Assembly (NCBI GenBank): GCA_964397655.1
Contig: CAYNKA010000005.1
Coordinates: 124,001-188,000, forward strand
Reading direction: 5' to 3'
DNA: 64,000 nt
DNA from: CAYNKA01 sp964397655
GTDB taxonomy: Bacteria; Spirochaetota; Spirochaetia; DTKZ01
Shown here: in pieces, positions 51,967 through 60,872 of the stretch
How the letters are laid out: the number at the start of each line of letters is the position of its first letter
Position numbering within the stretch: position 1 is the first letter of the stretch
Program-made: the position numbers and the translations under genes
The notes under the pieces: generated by a model
The model's input: only the letters and a program-made list of their open reading frames with translations
What the model was told of the DNA's origin: nothing
Databases searched by the model: none

Positions 51967-52914
51967 CTATACGATCACCTTCCCGTCGCGGACGATCACC
52001 TTGCCGTCCACGGAGAGGATCGGGTTCAGCATGATCCCGTCGATGTGGATCCCCGCGGATACGGTGCCGCCGAAGGTCGCGTTGCTGCCGAAGGCGACGT
52101 GGACCGTGCCGTAGACTTTCTCGTCCTCGAGGAGGTTGCCGATGAGCCTCGCCTTCGCGTTCGTCCCGATGCCGAGCTCGGCCACCGAGCGCGCTTCGGG
52201 CTTGACGGAGAGCTTCTCCTCGAGCCAGGCGGCGTCCGGTCCCGCGAACTTCACGGCGAAACCCTTTTCGATGACGATCTCGAGCGGCCCCCTCACCACG
52301 CCGAGCTCGGCGAGCGAGCCGTCGATGAGGATTTTCCCTTCGGCGGTCCCCTCCACCGGCGCTATGTAGGCCTCGCCCGTCGGGAGGTTCCCCGAGGAGC
52401 CGCGGACCAGGTATCGCCCGTTGCTGGAGATCCCCTTCCTACCCTCGATGGAAAGCTCGAGCACCCGGCCGTCCTTCTCCAGGCGGACGTTCCGGCCTTC
52501 GCTCAGGATTTCGGTGACCCGGTCGCTCAAGGCGGCGACTTCCCCGTAGTCAGCGGTCATCGCCCCGGCCGAGAACATCTCCTCGGCGATGTTCGGCATG
52601 GTGGCGATCCTGGCGCCCGCCTCGCAGGCGGCCTTTCTCGCCCTGGTGTGGGTGAGGGATCGCGTCGTGGGACAGACCACGACGTCGGCGGCCTTCATGG
52701 CCTCGGCGACGATGTCCTCGGGTTCGGCACCGCTCGTCTCCGTGAGCGGCATCACGAGGAGATGGGCCCTGAGCCCGAGCTCCGCGCCGCATTGCAGAAG
52801 GGCCTCCCCTATCGCCCGCTTCTCGGGGTCGGTCACGACGAGGAGCCGTTCCCCTTCCTTCGCCCCCATGCAGTCCGCGAGGACGATCCTCGCTCCGCGT
52901 TTCAAGTCCATCAT
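51967..52914 (-). CDS. M29-type (leucyl) aminopeptidase family protein
   Basis: 315 residues from the ATG at 52914, which overlaps the aroM-family stop. CMGAKEGERLLVVTDPEKRA, VVCPTTRSLTHTRARKAACE, GARIATMPNIAEEMFSAGAM and the C-terminal HVAFGSNATFGGTVSAGIHI, DGIMLNPILSVDGK match the peptidase M29 family (metal-dependent aminopeptidases and related hydrolases). It would release the N-terminal residue of imported peptides in the cytoplasm. Last gene of the peptide-use cluster. Substrate preference cannot be read from the sequence. Confidence 0.85.
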   Translation of the reverse strand: MMDLKRGARIVLADCMGAKEGERLLVVTDPEKRAIGEALLQCGAELGLRAHLLVMPLTETSGAEPEDIVAEAMKAADVVVCPTTRSLTHTRARKAACEAGARIATMPNIAEEMFSAGAMTADYGEVAALSDRVTEILSEGRNVRLEKDGRVLELSIEGRKGISSNGRYLVRGSSGNLPTGEAYIAPVEGTAEGKILIDGSLAELGVVRGPLEIVIEKGFAVKFAGPDAAWLEEKLSVKPEARSVAELGIGTNAKARLIGNLLEDEKVYGTVHVAFGSNATFGGTVSAGIHIDGIMLNPILSVDGKVIVRDGKVIV

Positions 52915-53588
52915 TTTCCTCCCAGCATTTCGCCCGCGACCCTTCCCAGCAGGGTCCTGGGCAGCAGCACCGGCTTTCCCGAGACTTTCCGAAAAATCCC
53001 CTTCATGGCGGCGGTGAACCCGATGCAGTCCAGCACGATGAGGTCGGCGCCTTTGCCCGCGAGTTCCCGGGCCGCCCGTTCGTACTCCTCCCCGGTCCCG
53101 GAATAGGGAGAGGCGGCGACGCAAACGCATTCGCAGCCGGTCTTCGCCCACTTCCTCTCCATCGCCGGGATCTGCGAGGGGTGGGGGACCACGGCACCGA
53201 GCCTGCCCCTGCCGAGGAGGATGCCGGGCACGAGATGCTCCATGAGCACGTCCGGCTTGAGCATGAGCTTCCGCGACACGAGCGAGGGGAATTCCCCGGT
53301 GCAGAACTGAACGACGAGCTCCGCCCCGTCCTCCTCGAGCTTTCGCACGCAGGCCTTCATCCTCTCCTCGATGCAGCGCTCAGCTATCCTCACCTCGGAC
53401 CCGTCGAGGAGCCGGGTGACGAGGATGTAGTCCCCGCTCGCGGGGGCCATCGCGTCGATCTCCGTGCGCGTGAGCCCGTCCAGGGCGCCCCGCTGGAGCA
53501 GCTCGGCTTCAAGGCCGAGCGCCTGCATGAACTCGCCCGCGACGTCCGCTCTCGGGGCCTGGCCTATGGTGACGGCACCCAGCTTCAT
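52911..53588 (-). CDS. AroM family protein
   Basis: 225 residues. MKLGAVTIGQAPRADVAGEF is the AroM N-terminus; later blocks are VQFCTGEFPSLVSRKLMLKP, VPHPSQIPAMERKWAKTGCE and ADLIVLDCIGFTAAMKGIFR. AroM proteins are distantly racemase-like, with a Cys in each half, but no reaction is established. Both ends overlap neighbours as ATGA. Constant companion of DUF1177/DUF917/OPT genes in this kind of cluster. Confidence 0.85.
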   Translation of the reverse strand: MKLGAVTIGQAPRADVAGEFMQALGLEAELLQRGALDGLTRTEIDAMAPASGDYILVTRLLDGSEVRIAERCIEERMKACVRKLEEDGAELVVQFCTGEFPSLVSRKLMLKPDVLMEHLVPGILLGRGRLGAVVPHPSQIPAMERKWAKTGCECVCVAASPYSGTGEEYERAARELAGKGADLIVLDCIGFTAAMKGIFRKVSGKPVLLPRTLLGRVAGEMLGGK

Positions 53589-54436
53589 TTCTTCGTCTTC
53601 CTCGCTTTCTTCTTTCCGCCCGCCTTGTACCAGCAGGCGAGGTGATTGGCGCACCAGGGATTCGGCCCCGTGCATTCCTCCAGGCTTCCGGGGACTCCGC
53701 TCACCGGCGCGCCCTTCAGCGCGAGGACGAGGTCGAAGACCCGTTCGGTCTCCAGCGCCGGTCCCTCGATCGCGAAGACCGTCGAGCCCTCGCCCCCCAG
53801 GATGCCGCCCTTCCCGATCACCGCGGCCTTCACGTCCGCGAGCGCTGCGAAGGCTTCGAGCTCGGTGAAGAGCCTTCCCGTCACCGGCATGAGGCCCACG
53901 GCCATGCCGAGGGACAGACCGGCCGTCTTCCTGCCCGCCGCGGCGATCGCGTCCCGGATCTTCCCCGGCACGAGCTTCTCCAGGCCCGCGGCGACGATAA
54001 CCTCGGCGCCTTCGGTGGAGAACGCGACCATCGCCTCGCCCGGCCCCAGCCCCCCGGCGCTGCCGGCCATCATGGCGGCGTTCCCTTCCGCGTCGATCGC
54101 GTTCGCGCCGATCACTACGACGTCGCCCGGACCCAGGCCCCGTGCCGCCTCGAGGAGGCGGTCGTCGACGTTCCTGCCCTTCCCCCTCTCCACGAGCATC
54201 GAGTGGGGCGGGCTCCGGTCGGCCCCTCCCGCGGCGAGGGTGCCCCGAGCGGAGATGCGCCCGCTGATCCGCAAGGGGACTCCTACGAGTTCCTCCGCCA
54301 GGGCCGAGACCGTGGTCCCGCCCTTGAGGAGGATGCTGCCGCTCTTCAGGGCGGACTTCACCTTCGGAAGCGAGGCTATCGCCTTCGCGATGAGCCGCTT
54401 CGATTCGCTCGGCGTGAGCGTCACCTGGATGTTCAT
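53585..54436 (-). CDS. Unassigned conserved protein of the peptide-use cluster
   Basis: 283 residues. NIQVTLTPSESKRLIAKAIA at the N-terminus, GSILLKGGTTVSALAEELVG, then GDVVVIGANAIDAEGNAAM and GLMPVTGRLFTELEAFAALA point to a Rossmann-like alpha/beta fold with glycine loops. A Lys/Arg-rich tail follows Cys residues (ECTGPNPWCANHLACWYKAG), perhaps a metal site. I do not know the family. It overlaps aroM and lies 12 bases after DUF1177, so it surely acts in the same pathway. Confidence 0.65.
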   Translation of the reverse strand: MNIQVTLTPSESKRLIAKAIASLPKVKSALKSGSILLKGGTTVSALAEELVGVPLRISGRISARGTLAAGGADRSPPHSMLVERGKGRNVDDRLLEAARGLGPGDVVVIGANAIDAEGNAAMMAGSAGGLGPGEAMVAFSTEGAEVIVAAGLEKLVPGKIRDAIAAAGRKTAGLSLGMAVGLMPVTGRLFTELEAFAALADVKAAVIGKGGILGGEGSTVFAIEGPALETERVFDLVLALKGAPVSGVPGSLEECTGPNPWCANHLACWYKAGGKKKARKTKK

Positions 54437-54448
54437 ACCCGGAGTCTA

Positions 54449-55381
54449 CTACGACTTTCCGAGGGTGGAAAGATGCGTCATGGGCCCGTAGAGCTTCTTA
54501 AGCCTCGCGAACTCCTCGGGATCGTAGAACCTGCACTTGCCCGCCCCGAAGGCCTTGGCCACCTCCAGGCAGAAGCGGCAGGTCTCCTCGATGTCGGTCT
54601 CGCGGCTCGCTCCGGTGCCGCAGCCGGGAACCGGCCGGACGCCCGTGACGGCGACGCCCACGACCGGAGAGCTCGTCGCGATGCAGGGCTGGAGGATGCT
54701 GTTCACGTGGAACACGTCGTTGCCGTAGGGCGTGATGTCCTGCATGGTGATCGGCAGGACGCGGGGATCGAGGGCCGTCGACCACTCGAAGACGTCGAGA
54801 AGGTCGTCGCTCACCTTGAGGATCCAGCCTTCCTTGACGGTCGGCGAGATCGCGAAGCCGCGATGGTTCATGATGCGGTTCCCCTTGGTGGTGTCGATCG
54901 AGAGGATCGCGTCCATCTCGGGGTCCACCTCCTGCTCGTTCATCGTCTTCATGTCCACGGGCGAGCCCATGAAGGCCACCGGCTCGTGGGGCTGGGTCGG
55001 AGCGTCGGGGCAGATGTGGGTGGCCACGATGACGTCGCCCGGAAGCCGGTCGCCCCTCGCCTGCATGTCCGCGAGCTTGAGCGCGCACGAGAGGGCGGCC
55101 ACGGCCCCGTCAGCGTCGGACACGAGGCCGATCCGCTCGGGCCTCGCTCCGAGGCCGCCGAGCCTCCCGATGATCCCGAGGGTCGGCGCCTTGCCTCCGG
55201 CGGTCTTCCCCGAGGTCCCCGGCACCTTGATCTGGATGAAGTCAGTGGCCCCCCTGCTCCCTTCGATGCGTTCCACGCGGATACGGGAGAGCCCCCTGCT
55301 CTCGAGAAGCTCGGCGGCCGAGGCTCCCGACGCCCGGGAATCGTCCATGAGTTCGTACATTTCGAGAACTTGTTTCAGCAT
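54449..55381 (-). CDS. DUF1177 family protein
   Basis: 310 residues. MLKQVLEMYELMDDSRASG and the central blocks ATHICPDAPTQPHEPVAFMG, SPVDMKTMNEQEVDPEMDAI, LSIDTTKGNRIMNHRGFAIS match DUF1177. The conserved His, Asp, Glu and Cys residues suggest a metallohydrolase-like or peptidase-like active site, but no activity is known. It lies between DUF917 (15 bases) and the unassigned gene. Confidence 0.85.
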   Translation of the reverse strand: MLKQVLEMYELMDDSRASGASAAELLESRGLSRIRVERIEGSRGATDFIQIKVPGTSGKTAGGKAPTLGIIGRLGGLGARPERIGLVSDADGAVAALSCALKLADMQARGDRLPGDVIVATHICPDAPTQPHEPVAFMGSPVDMKTMNEQEVDPEMDAILSIDTTKGNRIMNHRGFAISPTVKEGWILKVSDDLLDVFEWSTALDPRVLPITMQDITPYGNDVFHVNSILQPCIATSSPVVGVAVTGVRPVPGCGTGASRETDIEETCRFCLEVAKAFGAGKCRFYDPEEFARLKKLYGPMTHLSTLGKS

Positions 55382-55396
55382 GAAGCGTCTCCTTCC

Positions 55397-56473
55397 TTAA
55401 AATGCGTACCTTACTATCGGCAGGCCGAGGATCCTTTCGGCTTCGACGAAGAGTCCGGGATCCCTCATGCCCGCCCCGAGCCTGAGCCTGTCCTTGCCCG
55501 CCCTGACGACCGCGATTTCCATGCCCTCCCGTATGCCGGCGGTGGGCACGGCCATGCCGGTCGCGAGATCGACCGTAGCGATGAGGTCCGGAAAGGTGGC
55601 GAGCCGTTCCCCGTCGCGTTCGAGGGTCATGTACTCGTTCCAGAAGGTCATGGAGTACTCCCTCCGTCCGGCGTCCACCGTGACCTTTCCCACGTCGAAG
55701 CCTCCCTTCGTCTCGAGCAAGACGCCGGACACCCTGCCCTCGGCCGCGACGTCGCCTCCAAGGAACGCGGCGGCGGCGACCGCGGCGGCGGCCGGTCGAT
55801 TCGCCGAGGCCTCGATCATGGTCCGTCCGAGGCTGATTGCCTGGCCGAGGGCGCCCGGCGCCGCGTGGTCCTTCGCGTAGGAGGCCGGAACCGGATTGCG
55901 AGCCACCGCGACGAGACCGTCGGCGGAGACCGCGGCCTGGCGCACGAGACGCGAGGCCTCCGCGATCCCCGCGGCGACCGAGAGCTCCACGTACTTTCCG
56001 GCGTCCGGGCTGCCGCCGGCCGCGGCCTGACGGGACACGTAGTCGGGCTTCAGGTGAAGGCCGATCGACCCCATGGTCCCCATGGGATGCGCCCTCCCGT
56101 TGCAGGGCGCGTCCACGACCGGGACGCCGAGGACGGCCGCCTGGAACCATCCGTTCACCGACGCCAGGCCTCCGTTCTCGCTCGAAACGAGGCCGTCCAC
56201 CCTGACGCCCCCTGCCCGGAGGATTTCCACGGCCCGGACGTAATGCATGGGCGTACAGTACTGCCCCGCGGCCGCGGGCGCACCGACCGCGGAGACCGTC
56301 ACCACGACGGCGTCGCCGGGAAGCTCGTCGATGGAGGCGAGCCTCGGGGATCCCGCTTCGACGGCGAGTGCTCCGATTTTCCTGCCTTTCTCGGGATCCC
56401 CTCCTCCGCCTCCTCCGAGGAGGCAGCCGCCGACGACGGCGGCTTCCACATCGTCTTTTTCGATTCGTCTCAT
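55397..56473 (-). CDS. DUF917 family protein
   Basis: 358 residues. RRIEKDDVEAAVVGGCLLGG followed by GGGGDPEKGRKIG is the glycine-rich DUF917 N-terminus; VSSENGGLASVNGWFQAAVL and VDAPCNGRAHPMGTMGS are the central blocks. DUF917 proteins resemble the hydantoinase/thiohydantoin-lyase superfamily and are often near amino-acid racemases. Start overlaps the racemase stop (ATGA). Role likely in processing the imported compound. Confidence 0.87.
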   Translation of the reverse strand: MRRIEKDDVEAAVVGGCLLGGGGGGDPEKGRKIGALAVEAGSPRLASIDELPGDAVVVTVSAVGAPAAAGQYCTPMHYVRAVEILRAGGVRVDGLVSSENGGLASVNGWFQAAVLGVPVVDAPCNGRAHPMGTMGSIGLHLKPDYVSRQAAAGGSPDAGKYVELSVAAGIAEASRLVRQAAVSADGLVAVARNPVPASYAKDHAAPGALGQAISLGRTMIEASANRPAAAAVAAAAFLGGDVAAEGRVSGVLLETKGGFDVGKVTVDAGRREYSMTFWNEYMTLERDGERLATFPDLIATVDLATGMAVPTAGIREGMEIAVVRAGKDRLRLGAGMRDPGLFVEAERILGLPIVRYAF

Positions 56474-57126
56474 GCGTTTCTCTCCAGGTAATGGGCGAGG
56501 ACGGTCCCCGCGGCGACGACGGGATCGAGTACGGGCACCTTGAATCTCTTCTCCAGCTCCGACGCGAGTCCTATGGTCGCGAATCCCGTGCAGGCGAGCG
56601 CGATCACCCCCGCGCCCGACGTCTCGAGCAGCCTCCGGCAGGCCTCGAACGCGCTCTTCCTGCCCGCTTCGCCGAGAAGGTCCAGGGTGTTCCGCACGCC
56701 CTCGGGCCTGATCTCGCCCGCGAGGGCCGGGCCGAGGATCCGCCTCATCGCCTCGGGCGTGCCCTCGGTGATTCCCATGGTCCCGACCCTGCCGGAATAA
56801 GCCAGGGCCAGGGCCGCCGCGGAACTGCCCGCGCCGATGACCGGAACCGGCAGTTCCGAGCGCAGATCGGCCACGCCGGGATCGGCGGCGCAGCTCACGA
56901 AGAGCGCGTCGAGCCTCTCGCCGCGGAACATGCCGATCCCGAGCTCTACGATCTTGGGCACCGCGATCCTCTCGGTCTCGTCGTCGTAGATCCCCTTGGG
57001 CTGGTCCGGGATGCACCGGGACACGACCCGGAATCCAGGATGCAGCCTTTCGAGAAGCCGGCCGTGAAGGCCGGCCTCGTCGTCGTCCTTGAGCGTCACG
57101 ACCCGAATGAGCCCTATCCTCTTCAT
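56470..57126 (-). CDS. Aspartate/glutamate/hydantoin racemase family protein
   Basis: 218 residues. The two catalytic-Cys blocks are present: DALFVSCAADPGV near residue 80 and VIALACTGFATIGLASELEK near 170; VGTMGITEGTPEAMRRI is between them. This two-Cys fold racemises amino acids or hydantoins without cofactor. It starts five bases after the OPT transporter stop, suggesting that the transported peptide or amino acid contains a D-residue or needs epimerisation. Confidence 0.85.
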   Translation of the reverse strand: MKRIGLIRVVTLKDDDEAGLHGRLLERLHPGFRVVSRCIPDQPKGIYDDETERIAVPKIVELGIGMFRGERLDALFVSCAADPGVADLRSELPVPVIGAGSSAAALALAYSGRVGTMGITEGTPEAMRRILGPALAGEIRPEGVRNTLDLLGEAGRKSAFEACRRLLETSGAGVIALACTGFATIGLASELEKRFKVPVLDPVVAAGTVLAHYLERNA

Positions 57127-57131
57127 GACGT

Positions 57132-58757
57132 TCACTTCTTCGCGGTCGTCGCCAGCGCCTTCATGGTTCCCGTTCCGAACGAGACCAGGGCGGATCCAGC
57201 GATGAATCCTCCCGCGAGCACGTACATGGTGTTCTCCGCCTTCTGTCCGTAGACCTTGAGGATGATCACCCGGACGAGGAGAGATACGAGCGCGGTCCAT
57301 CCCGCGATCGGGTTCAGGATGAGGAGACCGGTGGCGAGGAGGATGCCGATCTGCCTCTCCGGCCCGCCTATGAACTGGATGATGGCTCCGGGTACGGCCC
57401 AGATCGCGAGCCACTTGAAGACCTCCATGGAGCTTCCGGCCTTGATGGTCGCCACGAAGACCTTGTCCACCGGCGGGAACAGGTTCGCGGTGAAGTAAGC
57501 CTTGTAGAAGATGAAGAGGAACACGATCGCGCAGGCGAAGCCCAGGAGTTCGGCCTTGTACTGCTGGAGCCTTCCCGCCATCTCGAATTCGGGATGCTCG
57601 CCCATTCCGCGCAGCATCCACCCGGTCTTGAGATCGTAGCCCATGTCCGCGAAGGCGGGTCCGGTGGACGCGGTGTAGCCGACGAGGAAGGCGAGGGCCA
57701 GGGGCGGAAAGCCCATGATCATGCCGAGGATGAGGAAGATGAGCGCGGTTGCGAAGGCCGGGAACCATCCGGCGTGCATGGCCGCCAGTCCCACGATGAT
57801 CTCCGAGACCTCGGCCGCCACGGCGGCGAAGAGGACGAAGGCGACGAGCTGGAGGATCGACATGTCGGAGGCGAAGCCCCCGATCACGGCGATCAGGACG
57901 GCTCCCGCGAGATACACGACGAACCCGCCCCCGAAGCCGAGTTTCATGTCCTTGGCGGTCCGGCTGTACACGTGGTTCTCGTGCTTCTTGTAGAGCTTTC
58001 CCTTGCCCGACATGCCCACGATGATCTGCACGAGGGCGATGAGCCCTGCGCCGATCATGATGCCGTGGGGCAGGTAGATGGCGTTGATGTCGATGCCGAA
58101 CAGGGTCTTCGCGTAGGCCCGGACGAGGAGACCGACGCCGAACATCGCGAGAGCCCAGATGTTACCGATCCAGCAGACGCCGAAGATGTCCATGGGAATG
58201 CCGAAGTACGAGCCGACGCCGCCGACGATGCCGCCGCCCACGAGGGTCAGGGCCCGCTTGCCTCCCACGTCTCCCGCGATGATGGTCTCGGCGGTCGCGA
58301 TTCCGGGCGGCCAGCTTCCCGTCGCGGGGAACGAGCGGGAATCGAACACCATGTAGAGGATCGTCATGTCGACGACGAGTCCGATGATCGCTCCGATGAA
58401 CATCGGGACCACCAGGTCGGGATTGCCCATGAGCCAGAGGATGCCGATCGGAAGGAGAAGCGCGTTCGCTCCTCCGAAGGTCGCCCCGGAGATCGTCGTC
58501 TGGATCAGGTTCTGCCTGTGGACGCTCCTGAGCTTCTTGAACGCGAGGATCGGAACGCGCGCGATCGCGATGGCGAGGATGGCCCCGATCACGGAGGTAT
58601 TCGGAGTGATCCCCACGCGGGTGATGAGTTCCGCTCCGATGATTACGCCGAGAACTCCCACGATCACTCCCGGGATAAGGACGATCGGCTCCCACAAGGA
58701 CGGATGCTTGTCCGGAATTTCCGGCTTCCAGTCATCGTCCCTCGTCATTTCTGCCAT
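57132..58757 (-). CDS. OPT-family oligopeptide transporter
   Basis: 541 residues with about 14 membrane helices. ATG at 58757 with AAGGAGG six bases upstream. TPNTSVIGAILAIAIARVPI, GATFGGANALLLPIGILWLM, GSWPPGIATAETIIAGDVGG and FPPLALAFLVGYTASTGPAF are OPT-type motifs. OPT carriers import small peptides or metal chelates using the proton gradient. Placed after oppF and before the racemase, giving the cluster two separate importers. Confidence 0.88.
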   Translation of the reverse strand: MAEMTRDDDWKPEIPDKHPSLWEPIVLIPGVIVGVLGVIIGAELITRVGITPNTSVIGAILAIAIARVPILAFKKLRSVHRQNLIQTTISGATFGGANALLLPIGILWLMGNPDLVVPMFIGAIIGLVVDMTILYMVFDSRSFPATGSWPPGIATAETIIAGDVGGKRALTLVGGGIVGGVGSYFGIPMDIFGVCWIGNIWALAMFGVGLLVRAYAKTLFGIDINAIYLPHGIMIGAGLIALVQIIVGMSGKGKLYKKHENHVYSRTAKDMKLGFGGGFVVYLAGAVLIAVIGGFASDMSILQLVAFVLFAAVAAEVSEIIVGLAAMHAGWFPAFATALIFLILGMIMGFPPLALAFLVGYTASTGPAFADMGYDLKTGWMLRGMGEHPEFEMAGRLQQYKAELLGFACAIVFLFIFYKAYFTANLFPPVDKVFVATIKAGSSMEVFKWLAIWAVPGAIIQFIGGPERQIGILLATGLLILNPIAGWTALVSLLVRVIILKVYGQKAENTMYVLAGGFIAGSALVSFGTGTMKALATTAKK

Positions 58758-58903
58758 GAATATCCTCCTTGAAGTCTTTCCGGCCGGGAATACTCCCTGC
58801 CTCAGTATCCGCTTCGCGGGGCCCCGGTCCGACGCCGTTCGGCCCCGATTCAGCTTCCTCGAAACGCACCTCTCCTCAAGCAGGCGGCCCGCGGAACCGT
58901 CGG

Positions 58904-59875
58904 TCAGATCTCCTCGGCCCGGAAGCAGGCGACGAAGCGCCTGGGCTCGAGTTCCCTGAGCGGCGGGTCGCCCTCCGAGCACCGGTCCCGGGCATAGGGA
59001 CAGCGCGGGACGAACCTGCACCCCGGCCTAGGATCGATCGGCGAGTTGATCTCGCCCTTCAGGACCGCCTCGTCGTTCCATTCACCCGGTGAGAGGGACG
59101 GAATCGCGGCGATGAGCGCCTTGGTGTAGGGGTGGAGCTGCTTCAGAAAGAGCTCCTCGCTCGGGGCCTTCTCCACCATCTGGCCGAGGTACATGACCGT
59201 GATGTCGTCGGAGATGTGCCTCACCACGGACATGTCGTGGGTCACGAACAGGTACGTGAGGCCGAGCTTCCTCTGGAGGTCCTGCATGAGGTTGAGTATC
59301 TGGGCCTGGACCGACACGTCGAGGGCGGAGACCGGCTCGTCGCAGACCAGGAACTTGGGCTCGAGGGCGAGGGCCCGGGCTATGCCGATCCTCTGCCTCC
59401 TCCCCCCGTCGAGCTCGTGGGGATAGGCGTTGTAGAGCCGGTCCGCGAGTTCGACCGTCTCCATGAGCCTTCTCACGCGGCTCTCGAGTTCCCTGCGTCC
59501 CGAGACCCGCTTGTGGATGACGAGGGGCTCCGCGATGATCTGCGTCACGTTCATCCTCGGGTTGAGCGACGCGTAGGGGTCCTGGAAGATGATCTGCATC
59601 CTCTCCCTGAGGAGCCTGAGCTCCTTCCGGCCGGCGCCGAGCACGTCCGTTCCCTGGAAGAAGACGCTCCCGGAGGTGGGCTCCACGAGCCTGAGGATGG
59701 ACCTCCCGGCGGTGGTCTTCCCGCAGCCGGACTCGCCCACCATCCCGAGGGTCCTCCCCTCCTCGATGTCGAAGGACACGTCGTCCACCGCGTGGAGGAG
59801 GCCCCGCGGCGTGTCGAAGTACTTCTTGAGGTTCCTGACCTCGAGCAGGGCCCGCTTTCCTTCGTTTCTATCCAT
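58904..59875 (-). CDS. oppF: Peptide ABC transporter ATP-binding protein, OppF/DppF type
   Basis: 323 residues. Walker A MVGESGCGKTTAGR, Q-loop IIFQDPYASLNPRM, signature ELDGGRRQRIGIARAL (the variant usual in one DppF subgroup), Walker B FLVCDEPVSALDVS. The Cys-rich C-terminal oligopeptide motif CRFVPRCPYARDRC marks a peptide or nickel importer subunit. Overlaps oppD by eight bases. A 146-base gap without a clear gene follows before the OPT transporter. Confidence 0.93.
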   Translation of the reverse strand: MDRNEGKRALLEVRNLKKYFDTPRGLLHAVDDVSFDIEEGRTLGMVGESGCGKTTAGRSILRLVEPTSGSVFFQGTDVLGAGRKELRLLRERMQIIFQDPYASLNPRMNVTQIIAEPLVIHKRVSGRRELESRVRRLMETVELADRLYNAYPHELDGGRRQRIGIARALALEPKFLVCDEPVSALDVSVQAQILNLMQDLQRKLGLTYLFVTHDMSVVRHISDDITVMYLGQMVEKAPSEELFLKQLHPYTKALIAAIPSLSPGEWNDEAVLKGEINSPIDPRPGCRFVPRCPYARDRCSEGDPPLRELEPRRFVACFRAEEI

Positions 59876-60863
59876 GGCGCTTTCCCATTTCGTTCGGCAG
59901 CTTCCCCTCGTGCATGAGACACCTCACCGTCCTGCCGCCCTTCTCCGTGACCGTCGGCTCCAGTTCCCGGCAGAGGCCCTTCGCGTAGGGGCAGCGGGGA
60001 TGGAAGACGCAGCCCGAGGGAAGGTGCGCCGGGTCCGGCATGAGGCCCGCGACGGGCTTGAGCCGGTCCCGCTTCCCGTCGAGCCGGGGAATCGAGTTGA
60101 AGAGCCCCTCCGTGTACGGGTGGAGGGGCCCGTCGAAGACTTCCTTCAGCGTTCCGGATTCCACGATCTCGCCCGCGTACATGATGGCGACCTTGTCGCA
60201 GATCCGGGCGACGACGCCGAGGTCGTGGCTGATGAGCACGAGCGACGTGTTGAGCCTCGTCTTGAGCCCTCGGATCATCCTGAGCACCTGGGCCTGGATG
60301 GTCACGTCGAGGGCCGTGGTCGGCTCGTCCGCGAGGAGGAGTCTCGGGTTGCAGGCGAGGGCGATGGCGATCACTACGCGCTGCTTCATGCCGCCGGAGA
60401 ACTGATGGGGGAATTCGTTCATCCTCGCCCGCGGTATTCCCACGAGCTCGAGCATGTCCCCCGCCTTTTCCGTCGCCGCCTCGGGACTCGCCTCGCCGTG
60501 GGCCTCGATCACCTCGGCTATCTGCCTGCCGACCGTGTAGATGGGATTGAGCGAAGTCATGGGGTCCTGGAAGATCATGGAGATCTCGTTGCCTCGGATC
60601 TTCTTCATCTCCTCCTCGCCGATCTCGAGGAGGTTCCTTCCCCCGAATTCGATGCTTCCGCCGACCACCCTGCCGGTCGGCTTCGGGAGGAGGCCGAGAA
60701 TCGAAAGGGCCGTCGTCGTCTTGCCCGCGCCGGTTTCGCCGACGAGGCCGAGGCTCTCCCCCTCCGCGAGGTCGAGGGAGATTCCGTTCACCGCGTGCAC
60801 GGTCTCGTCCTCGGTGACGTACCGGACCCTGAGGTCCCTTATGCGGAGCTGCTTGTCCGTCAC
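59868..60863 (-). CDS. oppD: Peptide ABC transporter ATP-binding protein, OppD/DppD type
   Basis: 331 residues. Walker A LVGETGAGKTTTAL, Q-loop MIFQDPMTSLNPIYT, signature QFSGGMKQRVVIAIAL, Walker B LLLADEPTTALDVT, and the C-terminal CVFHPRCPYAKGLC peptide-transporter motif. Pairs with OppF to drive import. Nine bases after the oppC stop. Confidence 0.95.
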   Translation of the reverse strand: MTDKQLRIRDLRVRYVTEDETVHAVNGISLDLAEGESLGLVGETGAGKTTTALSILGLLPKPTGRVVGGSIEFGGRNLLEIGEEEMKKIRGNEISMIFQDPMTSLNPIYTVGRQIAEVIEAHGEASPEAATEKAGDMLELVGIPRARMNEFPHQFSGGMKQRVVIAIALACNPRLLLADEPTTALDVTIQAQVLRMIRGLKTRLNTSLVLISHDLGVVARICDKVAIMYAGEIVESGTLKEVFDGPLHPYTEGLFNSIPRLDGKRDRLKPVAGLMPDPAHLPSGCVFHPRCPYAKGLCRELEPTVTEKGGRTVRCLMHEGKLPNEMGKRHG

Positions 60864-60872
60864 GTCGGCCTC

